From positions 1-32,403 of the forward strand of contig JAPPAV010000051.1 in the NCBI GenBank assembly GCA_026705345.1: a stretch of DNA of 32,403 bases. The letters run 5' to 3'. This DNA comes from Gammaproteobacteria bacterium (lineage in GTDB: Bacteria > Pseudomonadota > Gammaproteobacteria > Pseudomonadales > Azotimanducaceae). The number at the start of each line of letters is the position of its first letter. Within the stretch, counting starts at the first letter, position 1. Position numbers and translations under genes: made by a program. Positions 24,408 to 32,403 of this stretch are shown one piece after another. The notes under the pieces were generated by a model. The model did not search any database and was not told the DNA's origin. It saw only the letters and a list, made by a program, of their open reading frames with translations.

Positions 24408-25459
24408 ACGTCTTGCTGGTCAAGATGTCGTCCCTGGGCGACATCGTGCACACGCTGCCAGCCCTCGACGACGCGGTTCGCCACGGGGTGCGCTTCGACT
24501 GGGTCGTCGAGGAGAACTACCGGGGGGTGCCGGCCCGGGTCCCGGGTGTGGGCCGGGTACTCGAAGTCGCCTTTCGCCGTTGGCGTGGAGCGCCGATCAC
24601 TTTCCGGAATGAACTTGCGGCGTTCCGAAGACGCCTTCGGGCGTGTCGCTATGACATGGTCGTGGACGCGCAGGGCTTGCTGAAGAGTGCGGTGGTGGGC
24701 TCGTGGGCGAAGGCCGAGGAACGGGTGGGGTTCAACGCGGCGAGCGCCCGTGAGCGAGGGGCTACGCTGGCCTACCACCGTGGAATAGCGGTGCCAAGGG
24801 ATTGGCACGCCATCGACCGAACACGCCGACTATTCGCGCACGCCCTGGGTTATGACCTTGCCGATAGCGAACCTGCCTTCGGCCTCGACGTTGCGGGCAC
24901 CGACGGGGGAACCATCGCCGACCAGTCCCTGGTGCTCGCCCATGGAACGACCTGGCGTACCAAACACTGGCCGGAGCCGTTCTGGTCGGCCCTCGCCCGG
25001 CTTGCGACCGAGGGAGGTCTCGTTCCGGTGTTGCCGTGGGTGCCGGGGGAGCGGGGTCGGGCGGAACGCATTGCCGCCGCCGTACCCGGTGCGCGCGTCT
25101 GTCCGCCCATGGACTTGGACGCGGTGATGCGATTGCTCGCGGTTTGTCGTGGCATCGTCGGAGTCGATAGTGGCCTCGCGCATCTCGGTGCAGCCATGGG
25201 CCGGCCGACGGTCATGTTGTTCGGACCCTCCGACCCGGCCCTAACGGGATGCCGTGGAACATTCGTCCGCAATCTGGCGGCTTCGATGGCCTGTTCGCCT
25301 TGCGCGTCGAGACGATGTCGTCTGACGAGTCAGGCTCGCGAGCAGCGACAGGCCAGTCGGTGGGCGCCCCCCTGCCTTGAGGCCGTGGGACCGGCCGACG
25401 CTTGGGCCGCCCTGACCGATCTGGTTTCTCGTCAACGCCGACAGGATGCGGGATCGTAG
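24404..25459 (+). CDS. waaC: ADP-heptose:LPS heptosyltransferase I
   Basis: GT9 enzyme that adds the first heptose to Kdo of the LPS core. The GTG start 24404 overlaps the waaF stop; the N-terminus MNVLLVKMSSLGDIVHTLPAL is diagnostic for WaaC. The product has 351 residues. Further blocks are WVVEENYRGVPARVPGV, DMVVDAQGLLKSAVV, LAHGTTWRTKHWP and GVDSGLAHLGAAMGRPTVMLFG with a late TGCRG. The last 30 residues are Arg/Ala-rich and variable. The next gene starts 13 bases after the stop. Confidence 0.95.
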   Translation: MNVLLVKMSSLGDIVHTLPALDDAVRHGVRFDWVVEENYRGVPARVPGVGRVLEVAFRRWRGAPITFRNELAAFRRRLRACRYDMVVDAQGLLKSAVVGSWAKAEERVGFNAASARERGATLAYHRGIAVPRDWHAIDRTRRLFAHALGYDLADSEPAFGLDVAGTDGGTIADQSLVLAHGTTWRTKHWPEPFWSALARLATEGGLVPVLPWVPGERGRAERIAAAVPGARVCPPMDLDAVMRLLAVCRGIVGVDSGLAHLGAAMGRPTVMLFGPSDPALTGCRGTFVRNLAASMACSPCASRRCRLTSQAREQRQASRWAPPCLEAVGPADAWAALTDLVSRQRRQDAGS

Positions 25460-25472
25460 AGCTGGCTGGAAA

Positions 25473-27656
25473 ATGCACGTCGCGTTCACGATCTTCAAAT
25501 TCTTTCCCCATGGGGGTTCGGCCCGGGATTTGGCGAAGATCGCTGCCCGCTGCCGGGAACGGGGACACCAGGTGAGAATCTACGCCCTCGAATGGGAAGG
25601 CCCCGATATGCCGGGCACCCAGCGCGTCGTCATGCCGGCGCGCGGCATCCGCAGCCATGTTCGCCAACGCCGGTTCGCCGATCGGGTCGCCGATCATGTC
25701 GCGGCCCATCCGGTCGACCTCCTAGTGGGTATGAACAAGATGCCGGGTCTCGACGTCTACTACGCTGCCGATTCCTGTTTCGAGGACAAGGCAAGGATCC
25801 AGCGCCCGTGCATTTACCGCCTGACGAACCGGTACCGCCACTACGCCGAATTCGAGCGGACCGTGTTCGCGCCGGACTCCCCCACGCGCATCCTCACGAT
25901 CGCGCCGGGCCAGCAGGCCGCGTTCACGACCGTCTATGGCACCCCGTCGTACCGTTTCCACTCGCTGCCACCGGGAATCGAGCGGGACCGGGGCGCGGCT
26001 ACGGTCGAGGCTGGCCGTGCCATTAGGCGCGAATTCGGCGTGGGCGACACGGAGATCCTGCTCCTGTTCGTGGGATCGGGATTCGTCAAGAAGGGACTCG
26101 ACCGGGTTCTTCGCGGCGTGGCCGCCTTGGCTTCCCCGGTCCGGGACCGGGTACGTCTTTTCGTGGTCGGCGACGACAAGGCAGAGCGATTTCAGCGTTT
26201 GGCGCGTCGCTTGCGGATCGCCGCGCGGGTCCGGTTCGTCGGTGGTCGGGACGACGTGGCGGCGTGGCTCCAGGCGGCGGACGCACTAGCTTTGCCGGCC
26301 TACGACGAAGCCGCGGGGATGGTGATCCTCGAAGCCGCCAGTGCCGGGGTGCCGGTGGTGGCGACGGCGAACTGCGGCTACGCCGCGTTCATCCGGGAAG
26401 CCAAGGCGGGAATCGTCACTCCCGTGCCGTTCGATCAGGCACGGTTCAACGCCGACCTCGAACGACTGCTCACCGTGGACGAACGCGAACTCATGTCCCG
26501 GAGAGGTCGGGAACTGGCGGCGAACGAGTCCCTCCACGCCATGCCGTCCCGGGCGGTCGAGGTGCTCGAGACTGTCGCCGCCGGGGGCGAGCCACCCGTG
26601 GTTTCCTTTTGCGCTCTCGAGTATTCGAAGACCGATCCGAGGTATCGATCCCTCGCGCCGGTTGCCCAGGCGTGCCGTCGCCGTGGCTTAGACGTTCAGG
26701 TCTTCGTGGTCGATCGGCGCGCGCCGCTGCCGGAGGGCGTTGACGTGGTTGTCGTACCGGCAACCGCGGTTGGCCAAAGCAGGCGGCGGGCCAGACGCCG
26801 CGAATGGGTGGCGAAGTCGTTGGGTTCGAGCCGGCCAGGACCCGTGGTGGGATTCGAGGCCCAGGGCGGCATCAACATTCGCTTCGGGTGGGAACCGACC
26901 CCCGAACCCAATCACGGGAAGGCCGGAAAGGCATCGCCTGTTACATCGCGCCGGGAGAATTCGCGCAGCGAATTCTCGGGGCGACGGCGAAGTCGCGTCC
27001 TCGACGGACTGCCGCCGGGACTCGGACCGGCGCCAACGCCACCGCAGGGATCCCGTGAAGTCGTGCGTGCCCAGTTCGGTTTCTGCGAGGAGGATGTCGT
27101 CTTTGCGATGGCGGGCAACGACCTCGTCTCGCGTGGGTTCGAGCGCCTGTTCATGGCGCTCGGGAGGTTGCCGGTGGCGCTTCGCGGTCGTTGCGCAGTG
27201 CTGGCTGCTGGCCGACCGGGCCTTCGCCTTGGGGGTGCCGAGCGTGTATTCGAGCTTGACCGTCGGCTGCGGTTCGACAGCGACCTGTCGCCCCTGGATG
27301 CCATCGAAGCGGCGGACGCGTTCGTGGATCTCCCCTACCGGCGATCCTCGAGTGGTTGGATATTCGATGCGCTGGCTGCCGGGCGGCCGGTGGTGACCCA
27401 CGCCGCGGTCCCCGAGTCCGGGCTGGTACGCGATGCGTGCGCCGGCGTGGTGCTGGCGTCGCCGTTTCCCCAGGGTGACCTCAGCCGGGCTCTCGTGTTT
27501 TTGCTGGGCTCGCCGGACAAGCGGGCCGAATGGTCGGCCAATGCCGCGGAGTTCGCATCGGGCCGCGAACACTTCGGCCAGGCGGAGGCCGCGGCGGCGG
27601 CCATCGAACAATATGCGCGCGGGAGGAGCGGTCATGCAGAGTCTCTATTTGCGTGA
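25473..27656 (+). CDS. waaG: Fused double WaaG-type glycosyltransferase (LPS core)
   Basis: Residues 1-370 match WaaG, the GT4 enzyme that adds the first outer-core hexose to heptose II: MHVAFTIFKFFPHGGSARDL, GMNKMPGLDVYYAADSCF, RYRHYAEFERTVF, SLPPGIERDR, VGSGFVKKGLDR, and E279-x7-E287 in DEAAGMVILEA. Residues 375-727 are a second, degenerate WaaG-like unit: VSFCALEYSKTDPR, GFEAQGGINIRF, LDGLPPGLG, AGNDLVSRGFER and SSSGWIFDALAAGRPVV, where both glutamates are lost. Most of the segment between INIRF and LPPG is missing and holds palindromic repeat copy B. ATG 25473 fits WaaG; ATG 25446 overlaps waaC. Single-domain WaaG has about 375 residues. The first half is likely active. Confidence 0.9.
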   Translation: MHVAFTIFKFFPHGGSARDLAKIAARCRERGHQVRIYALEWEGPDMPGTQRVVMPARGIRSHVRQRRFADRVADHVAAHPVDLLVGMNKMPGLDVYYAADSCFEDKARIQRPCIYRLTNRYRHYAEFERTVFAPDSPTRILTIAPGQQAAFTTVYGTPSYRFHSLPPGIERDRGAATVEAGRAIRREFGVGDTEILLLFVGSGFVKKGLDRVLRGVAALASPVRDRVRLFVVGDDKAERFQRLARRLRIAARVRFVGGRDDVAAWLQAADALALPAYDEAAGMVILEAASAGVPVVATANCGYAAFIREAKAGIVTPVPFDQARFNADLERLLTVDERELMSRRGRELAANESLHAMPSRAVEVLETVAAGGEPPVVSFCALEYSKTDPRYRSLAPVAQACRRRGLDVQVFVVDRRAPLPEGVDVVVVPATAVGQSRRRARRREWVAKSLGSSRPGPVVGFEAQGGINIRFGWEPTPEPNHGKAGKASPVTSRRENSRSEFSGRRRSRVLDGLPPGLGPAPTPPQGSREVVRAQFGFCEEDVVFAMAGNDLVSRGFERLFMALGRLPVALRGRCAVLAAGRPGLRLGGAERVFELDRRLRFDSDLSPLDAIEAADAFVDLPYRRSSSGWIFDALAAGRPVVTHAAVPESGLVRDACAGVVLASPFPQGDLSRALVFLLGSPDKRAEWSANAAEFASGREHFGQAEAAAAAIEQYARGRSGHAESLFA
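26955..26999 (+). repeat. Double-hairpin palindromic repeat, copy B, inside the waaG fusion gene
   Basis: A perfect 10-bp dyad gagaattcgc/gcgaattctc (26955-26964 with 26968-26977, loop gca) is followed by a smaller one, gcgac/gtcgc (26981-26985 with 26992-26996). The unit is nearly identical to the reverse complement of 865-909, differing by one substitution in the first 32 positions and a short indel in the second hairpin. It is in frame and encodes about residues 495-509 (ENSRSEFSGRRRSRV) in the linker of the degenerate second glycosyltransferase unit. Confidence 0.85.
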
Positions 27657-29871
27657 CGATCTCGAGGCGGCGGTGCGGACCGGCGAGTCGGGGGCGCGGG
27701 GGGACGATAGCGTGTTCTCGGCGTTGTCGGCGGTGGAGGGCGAGGTCTATCGCCGCTCCGCCCGCCGGTGCACGTCACGCGTAGTGATCGCGGGCAAGAC
27801 CTACTTCGCGAAGATTCACGAGGGCGTCGGGTGGCGCGAGATCGCGAAAAACGTGCTAGCCGGAAAACGACCGGTACTCGGTGCGCGGCACGACTTCGAA
27901 GCCAGCCGGCGACTGTGTGCACGGGGCGTGGCGGTGCCCGGTGTGGCCGCCTTTGGAGAGCACGGCGTCAGTCCGGCTCGCCGCCGCTCCTTCGCAATCC
28001 ACGACGCATTGGACGGTTTTCGGAGCTTGGAGGACGTGGGAAACGGCTGGCTGGTGACCCCTCCGCCCGTCAAGTCAAAGCGAGCCGTGCTGGCCGAGGC
28101 GGGGCGGCTGACCGCGGCGATGCATGCGGCGGGGGTTTGCCACCGGGACTACTACGCGTGTCACCTCATGGCCGACGCGGCCAAGTTGGCGCACGGGGAG
28201 GCGGAACTCGCGGTGATCGACCTGCACCGCGCGGAAGTTCATCGCCGTCTCTCAAGGCGTGCCCGGGTGCGGGACCTCGGCGCATTGCTGTATTCGACGT
28301 TCGGGATGCCGCTCACCGAACGCGACCGATTGCGTTTCGTGGCGGCCTATGCGGGGACGACCGGTGCCGTCGAGTTGCGCCGCCGTGGTCCTTTTTGGCG
28401 CGCCGTGCTGCGCCGAGCGGAACGTCTCCATGCGCGTGCCGTTGCCGGTGGCGTGGCGACGGGTGCGGAAACACTCGTCGGCACCGGGATTGCCTCGGTT
28501 GGGCGCCTAGCGGATCTGGATCGCGATCCGCCGCTGCCCTTTCGGTTCGACGTGACGCTGGGCAAGGGCGGTGTGCGAGCGATTTGCACGGCGGTACTTC
28601 GTGCCCAACCGGGTCGACGGTTGGTCTTGCGCGCAGTCGTTGACGGTCGGGAAGTGATCTTAAAAGCGTTCTTCGGACCTCACGGTAGTCGCGACTCGAC
28701 GCGCGAACACCGCGGCGTGAAAGCCCTGCGCGAGTCGGGCGTGGCGACTCCCGAACTGCTCGGGAGTGGTCGGGGCGGTGCGGCGCGCATCCTCGCGTTC
28801 GAGTTGCTCGAGGATGCCCGCGAACCGTCGGTCGGAGACGTTGGGAAATTGCTCGCCACGCTGGCGCGAATGCACCGCAGCGGCATCCGGCAACGCGACC
28901 TGCACCCGGGAAACTTCCTCGTCTCCGGAAGGCGCCTTTTGGCGATCGACGGCGGCGGCGTCGCGGTGTCGAAGACGGTGGGTCGTGCTAGCCGCCTGGC
29001 CGACGTGGTCCGCCTGCTCGCCCACTACCCGAGCGACACCCTGGGTTCCCTTGCACCACTTGCGGCCGCCTATGAAGATGCCGCCGGCGTAGCTTTGCCC
29101 AACCGGCCGTCGGGCGATCTCTACGACCGTGTGGCGTCAGCGCGGCGGCATCGTCTGGCCAAGTTCATGGCCAAGGCGAGTCGCGAGTGCACCGCCTTCT
29201 CGGTACGCGAGGAACCCCGCCGCCGGATCGTTGTGGAGAGGGGCGACGACGATCCTCAACTGATGGACATCGTTGCCGACCCGGATCGTGCGGTGTCGTC
29301 GAGCGAGCCGTTGAAACGGGGCAACACGGCCGTGACGGTCCGGTGCGGCAACTTCGTGGTCAAGCGGTACAACGTGAAGGATTCGTGGCATCGCCACCGC
29401 CTGCGGTGGCGGCGCACCCGGGCGCTCAATGCCTGGCGCGCGGGCCACGGACTGCGGTTCGCCGGCTTGGCGACGCCGCGGCCGCGCGCCTTGATCGAAA
29501 TGCGTAGCCCGCAAGTCGGCGAGGCCGTGGCATTCCTTGTCGTCGACCATGTCGACGGGGAGCGGCTCGACGGGGCTGTTGATGGTGCTAATGTCGATCC
29601 GGATTTGAACGGCGCGTTAGCGCGACTGTTCGGCGCGTGGCGGGAACTTCGTTTCGAGCACGGCGACACGAAGGCGAGCAACTTCGTCGTCAAGCATGGC
29701 GAGATCTACGTCCTGGATCTGGACGCTGCCGTTTTTCACCGCGGTGGACGGCGTTTCGCCCGGGCCCATCGGCGCGAGCGCATGCGGTTCCTCGCCAACT
29801 GGCCGGACGCGCCCGTAGCGCTTCGAGACGCCGTCACTGCCGAACCAGGTCTCGGCGAGGAGTGCGCTTGA
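27634..29871 (+). CDS. waaP: Three-domain LPS core kinase (WaaP plus two further kinase domains)
   Basis: The 745-residue protein holds three kinase-like domains. Domain 1 (1-270) is WaaP/RfaP, the heptose I kinase: GEVYRRSARRCTSR, K60 in YFAKIHEGVGWREIAKN, RPVLGARHDFEA, HRD (170-172) in CHRDYYACH, and D196 in IDLHRAE. Domain 2 (about 285-515) has K344 in VILKAFF, QRDLHPGNF (D422, N427) and D439 in AIDGGG. Domain 3 (about 530-745) has K577 in FVVKRYN, EHGDTKASNF (D678, N683) and VLDLD (D695). All three keep the ATP-lysine, catalytic Asp and metal ligands. Pseudomonas encodes several core kinases as separate genes here (waaP, wapP, wapQ, PA5006), so this looks like a fusion. ATG 27634 has GGGAGGAG upstream and overlaps waaG by 23 bases. 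Confidence 0.9.
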   Translation: MQSLYLRDDLEAAVRTGESGARGDDSVFSALSAVEGEVYRRSARRCTSRVVIAGKTYFAKIHEGVGWREIAKNVLAGKRPVLGARHDFEASRRLCARGVAVPGVAAFGEHGVSPARRRSFAIHDALDGFRSLEDVGNGWLVTPPPVKSKRAVLAEAGRLTAAMHAAGVCHRDYYACHLMADAAKLAHGEAELAVIDLHRAEVHRRLSRRARVRDLGALLYSTFGMPLTERDRLRFVAAYAGTTGAVELRRRGPFWRAVLRRAERLHARAVAGGVATGAETLVGTGIASVGRLADLDRDPPLPFRFDVTLGKGGVRAICTAVLRAQPGRRLVLRAVVDGREVILKAFFGPHGSRDSTREHRGVKALRESGVATPELLGSGRGGAARILAFELLEDAREPSVGDVGKLLATLARMHRSGIRQRDLHPGNFLVSGRRLLAIDGGGVAVSKTVGRASRLADVVRLLAHYPSDTLGSLAPLAAAYEDAAGVALPNRPSGDLYDRVASARRHRLAKFMAKASRECTAFSVREEPRRRIVVERGDDDPQLMDIVADPDRAVSSSEPLKRGNTAVTVRCGNFVVKRYNVKDSWHRHRLRWRRTRALNAWRAGHGLRFAGLATPRPRALIEMRSPQVGEAVAFLVVDHVDGERLDGAVDGANVDPDLNGALARLFGAWRELRFEHGDTKASNFVVKHGEIYVLDLDAAVFHRGGRRFARAHRRERMRFLANWPDAPVALRDAVTAEPGLGEECA

Positions 29872-31604
29872 TCATCCTAGGGCTTTCGGGCGCATTGGGT
29901 CATGACCCGTCGGCCGCCCTGCTGATCGACGGCGAAATCGTCGCTGCGGCCGAAGAGGAGCGCTTCGTACGGGAAAAGCACGCCAGGAACCGGATGCCCC
30001 GGGAAGCGGCGCGGTATTGCCTCGAAGAAGCGGCCCTGGCGGCTGCCGAGATCGATGCCGTGGCATTTCCGTATGCGCCGATCTCGATCGGATCAAACGC
30101 CCGATGGCACTACGCCAAGCGCCATTGGTACGCGCCGGACCGGGCGCTCGACGCGATCTTCAACGGCAATCGCCGCTTCCGGCGCAACCGCGCGAGGGTG
30201 ACGGCGCTTGGCGAGGAGTTGGGAATCGACTGGTCGCGGACGACCTTCGAGCCGGTGGAACACCACCTTGCGCACGCGTCCAGCGCCTATCACCTGTCCG
30301 GCTTCGAGGGACGAACGGCGGTGCTCGGGGTGGATGGGAAGGGCGAGTACGCGACGACTTTCTTCGGTGTGGGCGAGGGAGGCGCGATCCGGCGCATCCG
30401 CGAGTTCTACGACCCCGATTCGCTCTCGGGGGTCTATGGCGCGCTGACCGAGTACCTGGGTTTCCAGATGCTCGATGGCGAGTACAAGCTGATGGGAATG
30501 GCCCCCTACGGCGACCCGCAGCGTTTCGACTTCGCACCGCTTCTCGGCTGCCGGGACGGGGACGTTCGCGTCGATACGCGGCTGGTGAATACCGTGGGCC
30601 TCCGGCGCTACCGCGACGGGGACCGAGGGCGTTACTTTGGTCCCGGCCTGGTAAGGCGTCTCGGGCCGCCGCGGCGCGGCGACGCGGCGGACGAACCCTA
30701 CATCCACCACGCCGCCGCCATGCAGCGTGCCTACGAGGATGCATGCCTGGCGCTCATCGACCGATACCTGGGCGATGTTCTCTCCGACACCCGTCGCCTA
30801 GCGTTCGCAGGCGGAGGCGCGCTCAACGTCAAGCTGAACCAGCGCATTCTCGCCCGTGACGATGTCGACGAACTGTTCGTTCAACCGGCCGCCGGCGATG
30901 CCGGCACGGCGTTGGGTGCCGCGACCTTCGTGGCGAGCCGTGCGGGCGACGTCCTGCGCCCAATGACGCACGTCCACCTGGGGCCGGGTTTTTCGTCCCG
31001 CGAGTGCCGGGAGGCGCTGGAAGATCTTGCCGACGTTTCGGTGCAGGAACTCGACGACGTGCCCGGACGCACGGCAGAGCTTCTCGCGGCCGGCCATCCC
31101 GTGGCGTGGTTCCAGGGGCGGATGGAATTCGGTCCCCGGGCCTTGGGAGCGCGCAGCATCCTCGGCTGCCCCAGCATTCCCGGGATCGCGGCGCGCATCA
31201 ACGCCGAGATCAAGTACCGCGAGCGGTGGCGGCCGTTCTGCCCGTCGCTCACCGATGCCGTCGCCGCCGACATCCTAGGCACGAGCCATCCGGCGCCGTT
31301 CATGACCACAGCGTTTGACGTGACGGAGCCGTGGCGGTCACGTATTCCGGAGGTCGTGCACATCGACGGCACCGCGCGGGCGCAGGTGGTGACGCGGGAT
31401 ACCAACCCCCGCTACTACGCCCTGCTTGAGCGACTCGGCGAATTGACCGGCGCACCCGTGGTGCTCAACACGTCCCTGAACCGGCGGGGCGAACCCATTG
31501 CCTGCTCACCCGCCGACGCCTTGGATATCTTCGTCGGCTCCGACCTCGGCTTCCTGGTCATGGAGGATCTCTTGGTCACCAAGAAGGGCGTGACGGGTGC
31601 CTGA
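29868..31604 (+). CDS. Carbamoyltransferase, probable LPS core O-carbamoyltransferase (WapO-like)
   Basis: NodU/CmcH-type carbamoyltransferase, 578 residues. The Kae1-like N-terminal domain has LSGALGHDPSAALLIDG, EEERFVREKHARNRMP and the metal-binding HHLAHASSAY (H132, H136), plus YKLMGMAPYG and AFAGGGALNVKLN. The C-terminal domain has FQGRMEFGPRALGARSILGCP (about 415-435), KYRERWRPFCPS and VVLNTSLNRRGEPI. It transfers a carbamoyl group from carbamoyl phosphate through a carbamoyl-adenylate. Its place after the core kinases matches wapO (PA5005) of P. aeruginosa, which carbamoylates heptose II; the same substrate is inferred. TTG 29868 overlaps the kinase stop (TTGA) with GAGGAG 6 bases upstream. 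Confidence 0.9.
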   Translation: MIILGLSGALGHDPSAALLIDGEIVAAAEEERFVREKHARNRMPREAARYCLEEAALAAAEIDAVAFPYAPISIGSNARWHYAKRHWYAPDRALDAIFNGNRRFRRNRARVTALGEELGIDWSRTTFEPVEHHLAHASSAYHLSGFEGRTAVLGVDGKGEYATTFFGVGEGGAIRRIREFYDPDSLSGVYGALTEYLGFQMLDGEYKLMGMAPYGDPQRFDFAPLLGCRDGDVRVDTRLVNTVGLRRYRDGDRGRYFGPGLVRRLGPPRRGDAADEPYIHHAAAMQRAYEDACLALIDRYLGDVLSDTRRLAFAGGGALNVKLNQRILARDDVDELFVQPAAGDAGTALGAATFVASRAGDVLRPMTHVHLGPGFSSRECREALEDLADVSVQELDDVPGRTAELLAAGHPVAWFQGRMEFGPRALGARSILGCPSIPGIAARINAEIKYRERWRPFCPSLTDAVAADILGTSHPAPFMTTAFDVTEPWRSRIPEVVHIDGTARAQVVTRDTNPRYYALLERLGELTGAPVVLNTSLNRRGEPIACSPADALDIFVGSDLGFLVMEDLLVTKKGVTGA

Positions 31605-32403
31605 CGCGCTGCAACTCTGTCCGAGCGATCGGGCACCGTTCTTTGACGTGTGCGCGGGGCATGCCCAAGCACTTGGATTGCTGGGATTCCGGGTGCGCAC
31701 GGTGTTCTTCGAGGCGCGCGGTCGGTCCCGGCCGTCGTCGGATGTCGACTATGCGACCGCCCGGGAACTGCCTGGCCTGCTTGGCGGAGAACCACCGGCG
31801 CTGCTCGTTTCGCATCGCCACAGGGCCTACCGGGTTGGCAACAGGATAGTCCGGCGTCTCGGGATTCCTTCGCACATTGCCATTGCGCACGAGTTCGGCA
31901 TGTTCAGGCGTTTCACGCGCCGACTGCGTCGACGGCTGGACGGGCGCAACCAGACTCGGTTCGCTGCGGTCTCGGAAGCCGTCGCGGAGGATCTTCGAGC
32001 ATGTGGCGTCGACTCGCCAATCGTTCTCCCGAACGCCATCGACTCGCGTGCGCTCGGCGAGTCGATGGGGCGTCGGTCGGATGCAAGGGCCACCCTTGGC
32101 ATCCCGGGTTCGGCGTTCGCGATCGGCGTTGTTGGGCGTCTGCATCCGAAGAAGGATCCCCTTCGGGCGCTTCGTGCCTTCGAGAGGTACCGTCGAGAGA
32201 ACGCTCGAGCTTGGCTGGTGTTCGTAGGGGAAGGAGTCTTGCGTGGGCGTCTTGAGGAGGAGGCTGGTGAGAACGTTGTCTTCGCAGGATTCAGGACGGA
32301 TGCCAGAAGCCTGCTTCGGGCTTTCGACATCGTCCTGCTTTGTTCCACGAGTCGCGAAGCCTTCGGTGTTGTCCTCCTCGAGGCCATGGCCGGTGGAGTG
32401 CCC
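31597..32403 (+). CDS. GT4 family glycosyltransferase, 3' end outside the window
   Basis: An open frame of 269 codons from GTG 31597 to the window edge, overlapping the carbamoyltransferase by 8 bases. It begins VPDALQLCPSDRAPFFDV. Family-like blocks are SHIAIAHEFGMF, FAAVSEAVAEDLRACGV, VLPNAIDS, IGVVGRLHPKKDPLRALRAF, WLVFVGEG, NVVFAGFRTDA and STSREAFGVVLLEAMAGGVP. The last contains E-x7-E, the donor-binding pattern of GT4 enzymes. Position after the carbamoyltransferase matches wapH (PA5004) of Pseudomonas, a core glycosyltransferase, which I take as the most likely role. The acceptor sugar cannot be read from the sequence. Confidence 0.9.
   Translation, partial: MPDALQLCPSDRAPFFDVCAGHAQALGLLGFRVRTVFFEARGRSRPSSDVDYATARELPGLLGGEPPALLVSHRHRAYRVGNRIVRRLGIPSHIAIAHEFGMFRRFTRRLRRRLDGRNQTRFAAVSEAVAEDLRACGVDSPIVLPNAIDSRALGESMGRRSDARATLGIPGSAFAIGVVGRLHPKKDPLRALRAFERYRRENARAWLVFVGEGVLRGRLEEEAGENVVFAGFRTDARSLLRAFDIVLLCSTSREAFGVVLLEAMAGGVP

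Noticed and set aside
26841-27060. Frameshift or sequencing error in the odd middle of the waaG fusion
   Set aside because: The frame remains open on both sides, the second unit's landmarks resume in the same frame, and the odd residues are explained by the in-frame palindromic repeat.
1-32403. CRISPR arrays, tRNA or rRNA genes, transposase genes
   Set aside because: No regularly spaced direct repeats, no tRNA cloverleaf or rRNA signature and no transposase or integrase motif were seen. By-eye inspection could miss a single tRNA.

Overview
This is a GC-rich, gene-dense bacterial window, most likely chromosomal DNA of a Gammaproteobacterium. Evidence for that is gene content and order: rppH next to ptsP and further on lgt and folA; an argE-argA-ilvD group; FabV as an enoyl-ACP reductase; and at the right end an ilvE-waaF-waaC-waaG-waaP-carbamoyltransferase-glycosyltransferase run whose order matches, as I recall it, the Pseudomonas LPS inner-core locus. 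It is not an ordinary Pseudomonas: thyA is absent from between lgt and folA, LPS genes that are normally separate are fused, and several housekeeping enzymes look divergent. An uncultured, perhaps marine or host-associated lineage is my inference only.

Layout. (1) 57-4182, leftward: membrane fatty-acid desaturase family protein, a DUF255/YyaL thioredoxin-fold protein and a SAM methyltransferase, almost without gaps. (2) 4183-4615: divergent control region with two dyads. (3) 4616-7432, rightward: rppH and ptsP. (4) 7463-11405, leftward: NRDE/TANGO2 protein, an SDR protein lacking the normal catalytic residues, and two related membrane-anchored helical-repeat proteins of unknown function. (5) 11511-12832, rightward: lgt and folA overlapping by 4 bases. 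(6) 12979-13317, leftward: a 112-residue four-helix membrane protein. (7) 13586-15186, rightward: fabV and a VanZ-like gene, closed by a palindromic MITE-like repeat. (8) 15290-22280, leftward: Uma2 nuclease, argE, argA, ilvD, a shortened D-threonine-aldolase-like protein and an intact paralogue of it. (9) 22477-32403, rightward: ilvE followed by LPS core assembly genes, most of them overlapping; the last glycosyltransferase runs off the window.

How the genes work together. The right third should build and decorate the LPS inner core: WaaC and WaaF add the two heptoses, WaaG adds the first outer-core hexose, a three-domain kinase phosphorylates core sugars, and a carbamoyltransferase and a GT4 enzyme modify it further. 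argA/argE serve arginine synthesis, ilvD/ilvE serve branched-chain amino acids, FabV serves fatty acid synthesis, Lgt serves lipoprotein maturation, and RppH and PtsP act in RNA turnover and nitrogen-PTS signalling.

The most unusual observations are: a double-hairpin palindromic repeat of about 45 bp sitting in-frame inside two unrelated genes (865-909 and 26955-26999); a WaaG-WaaG fusion whose second half has lost its acidic motif; one polypeptide with three LPS-kinase domains; and a coupled pair of D-threonine-aldolase-like genes of which one has lost its PLP lysine and much of the barrel. No tRNA, rRNA or CRISPR was seen. All family comparisons are from memory and by eye.
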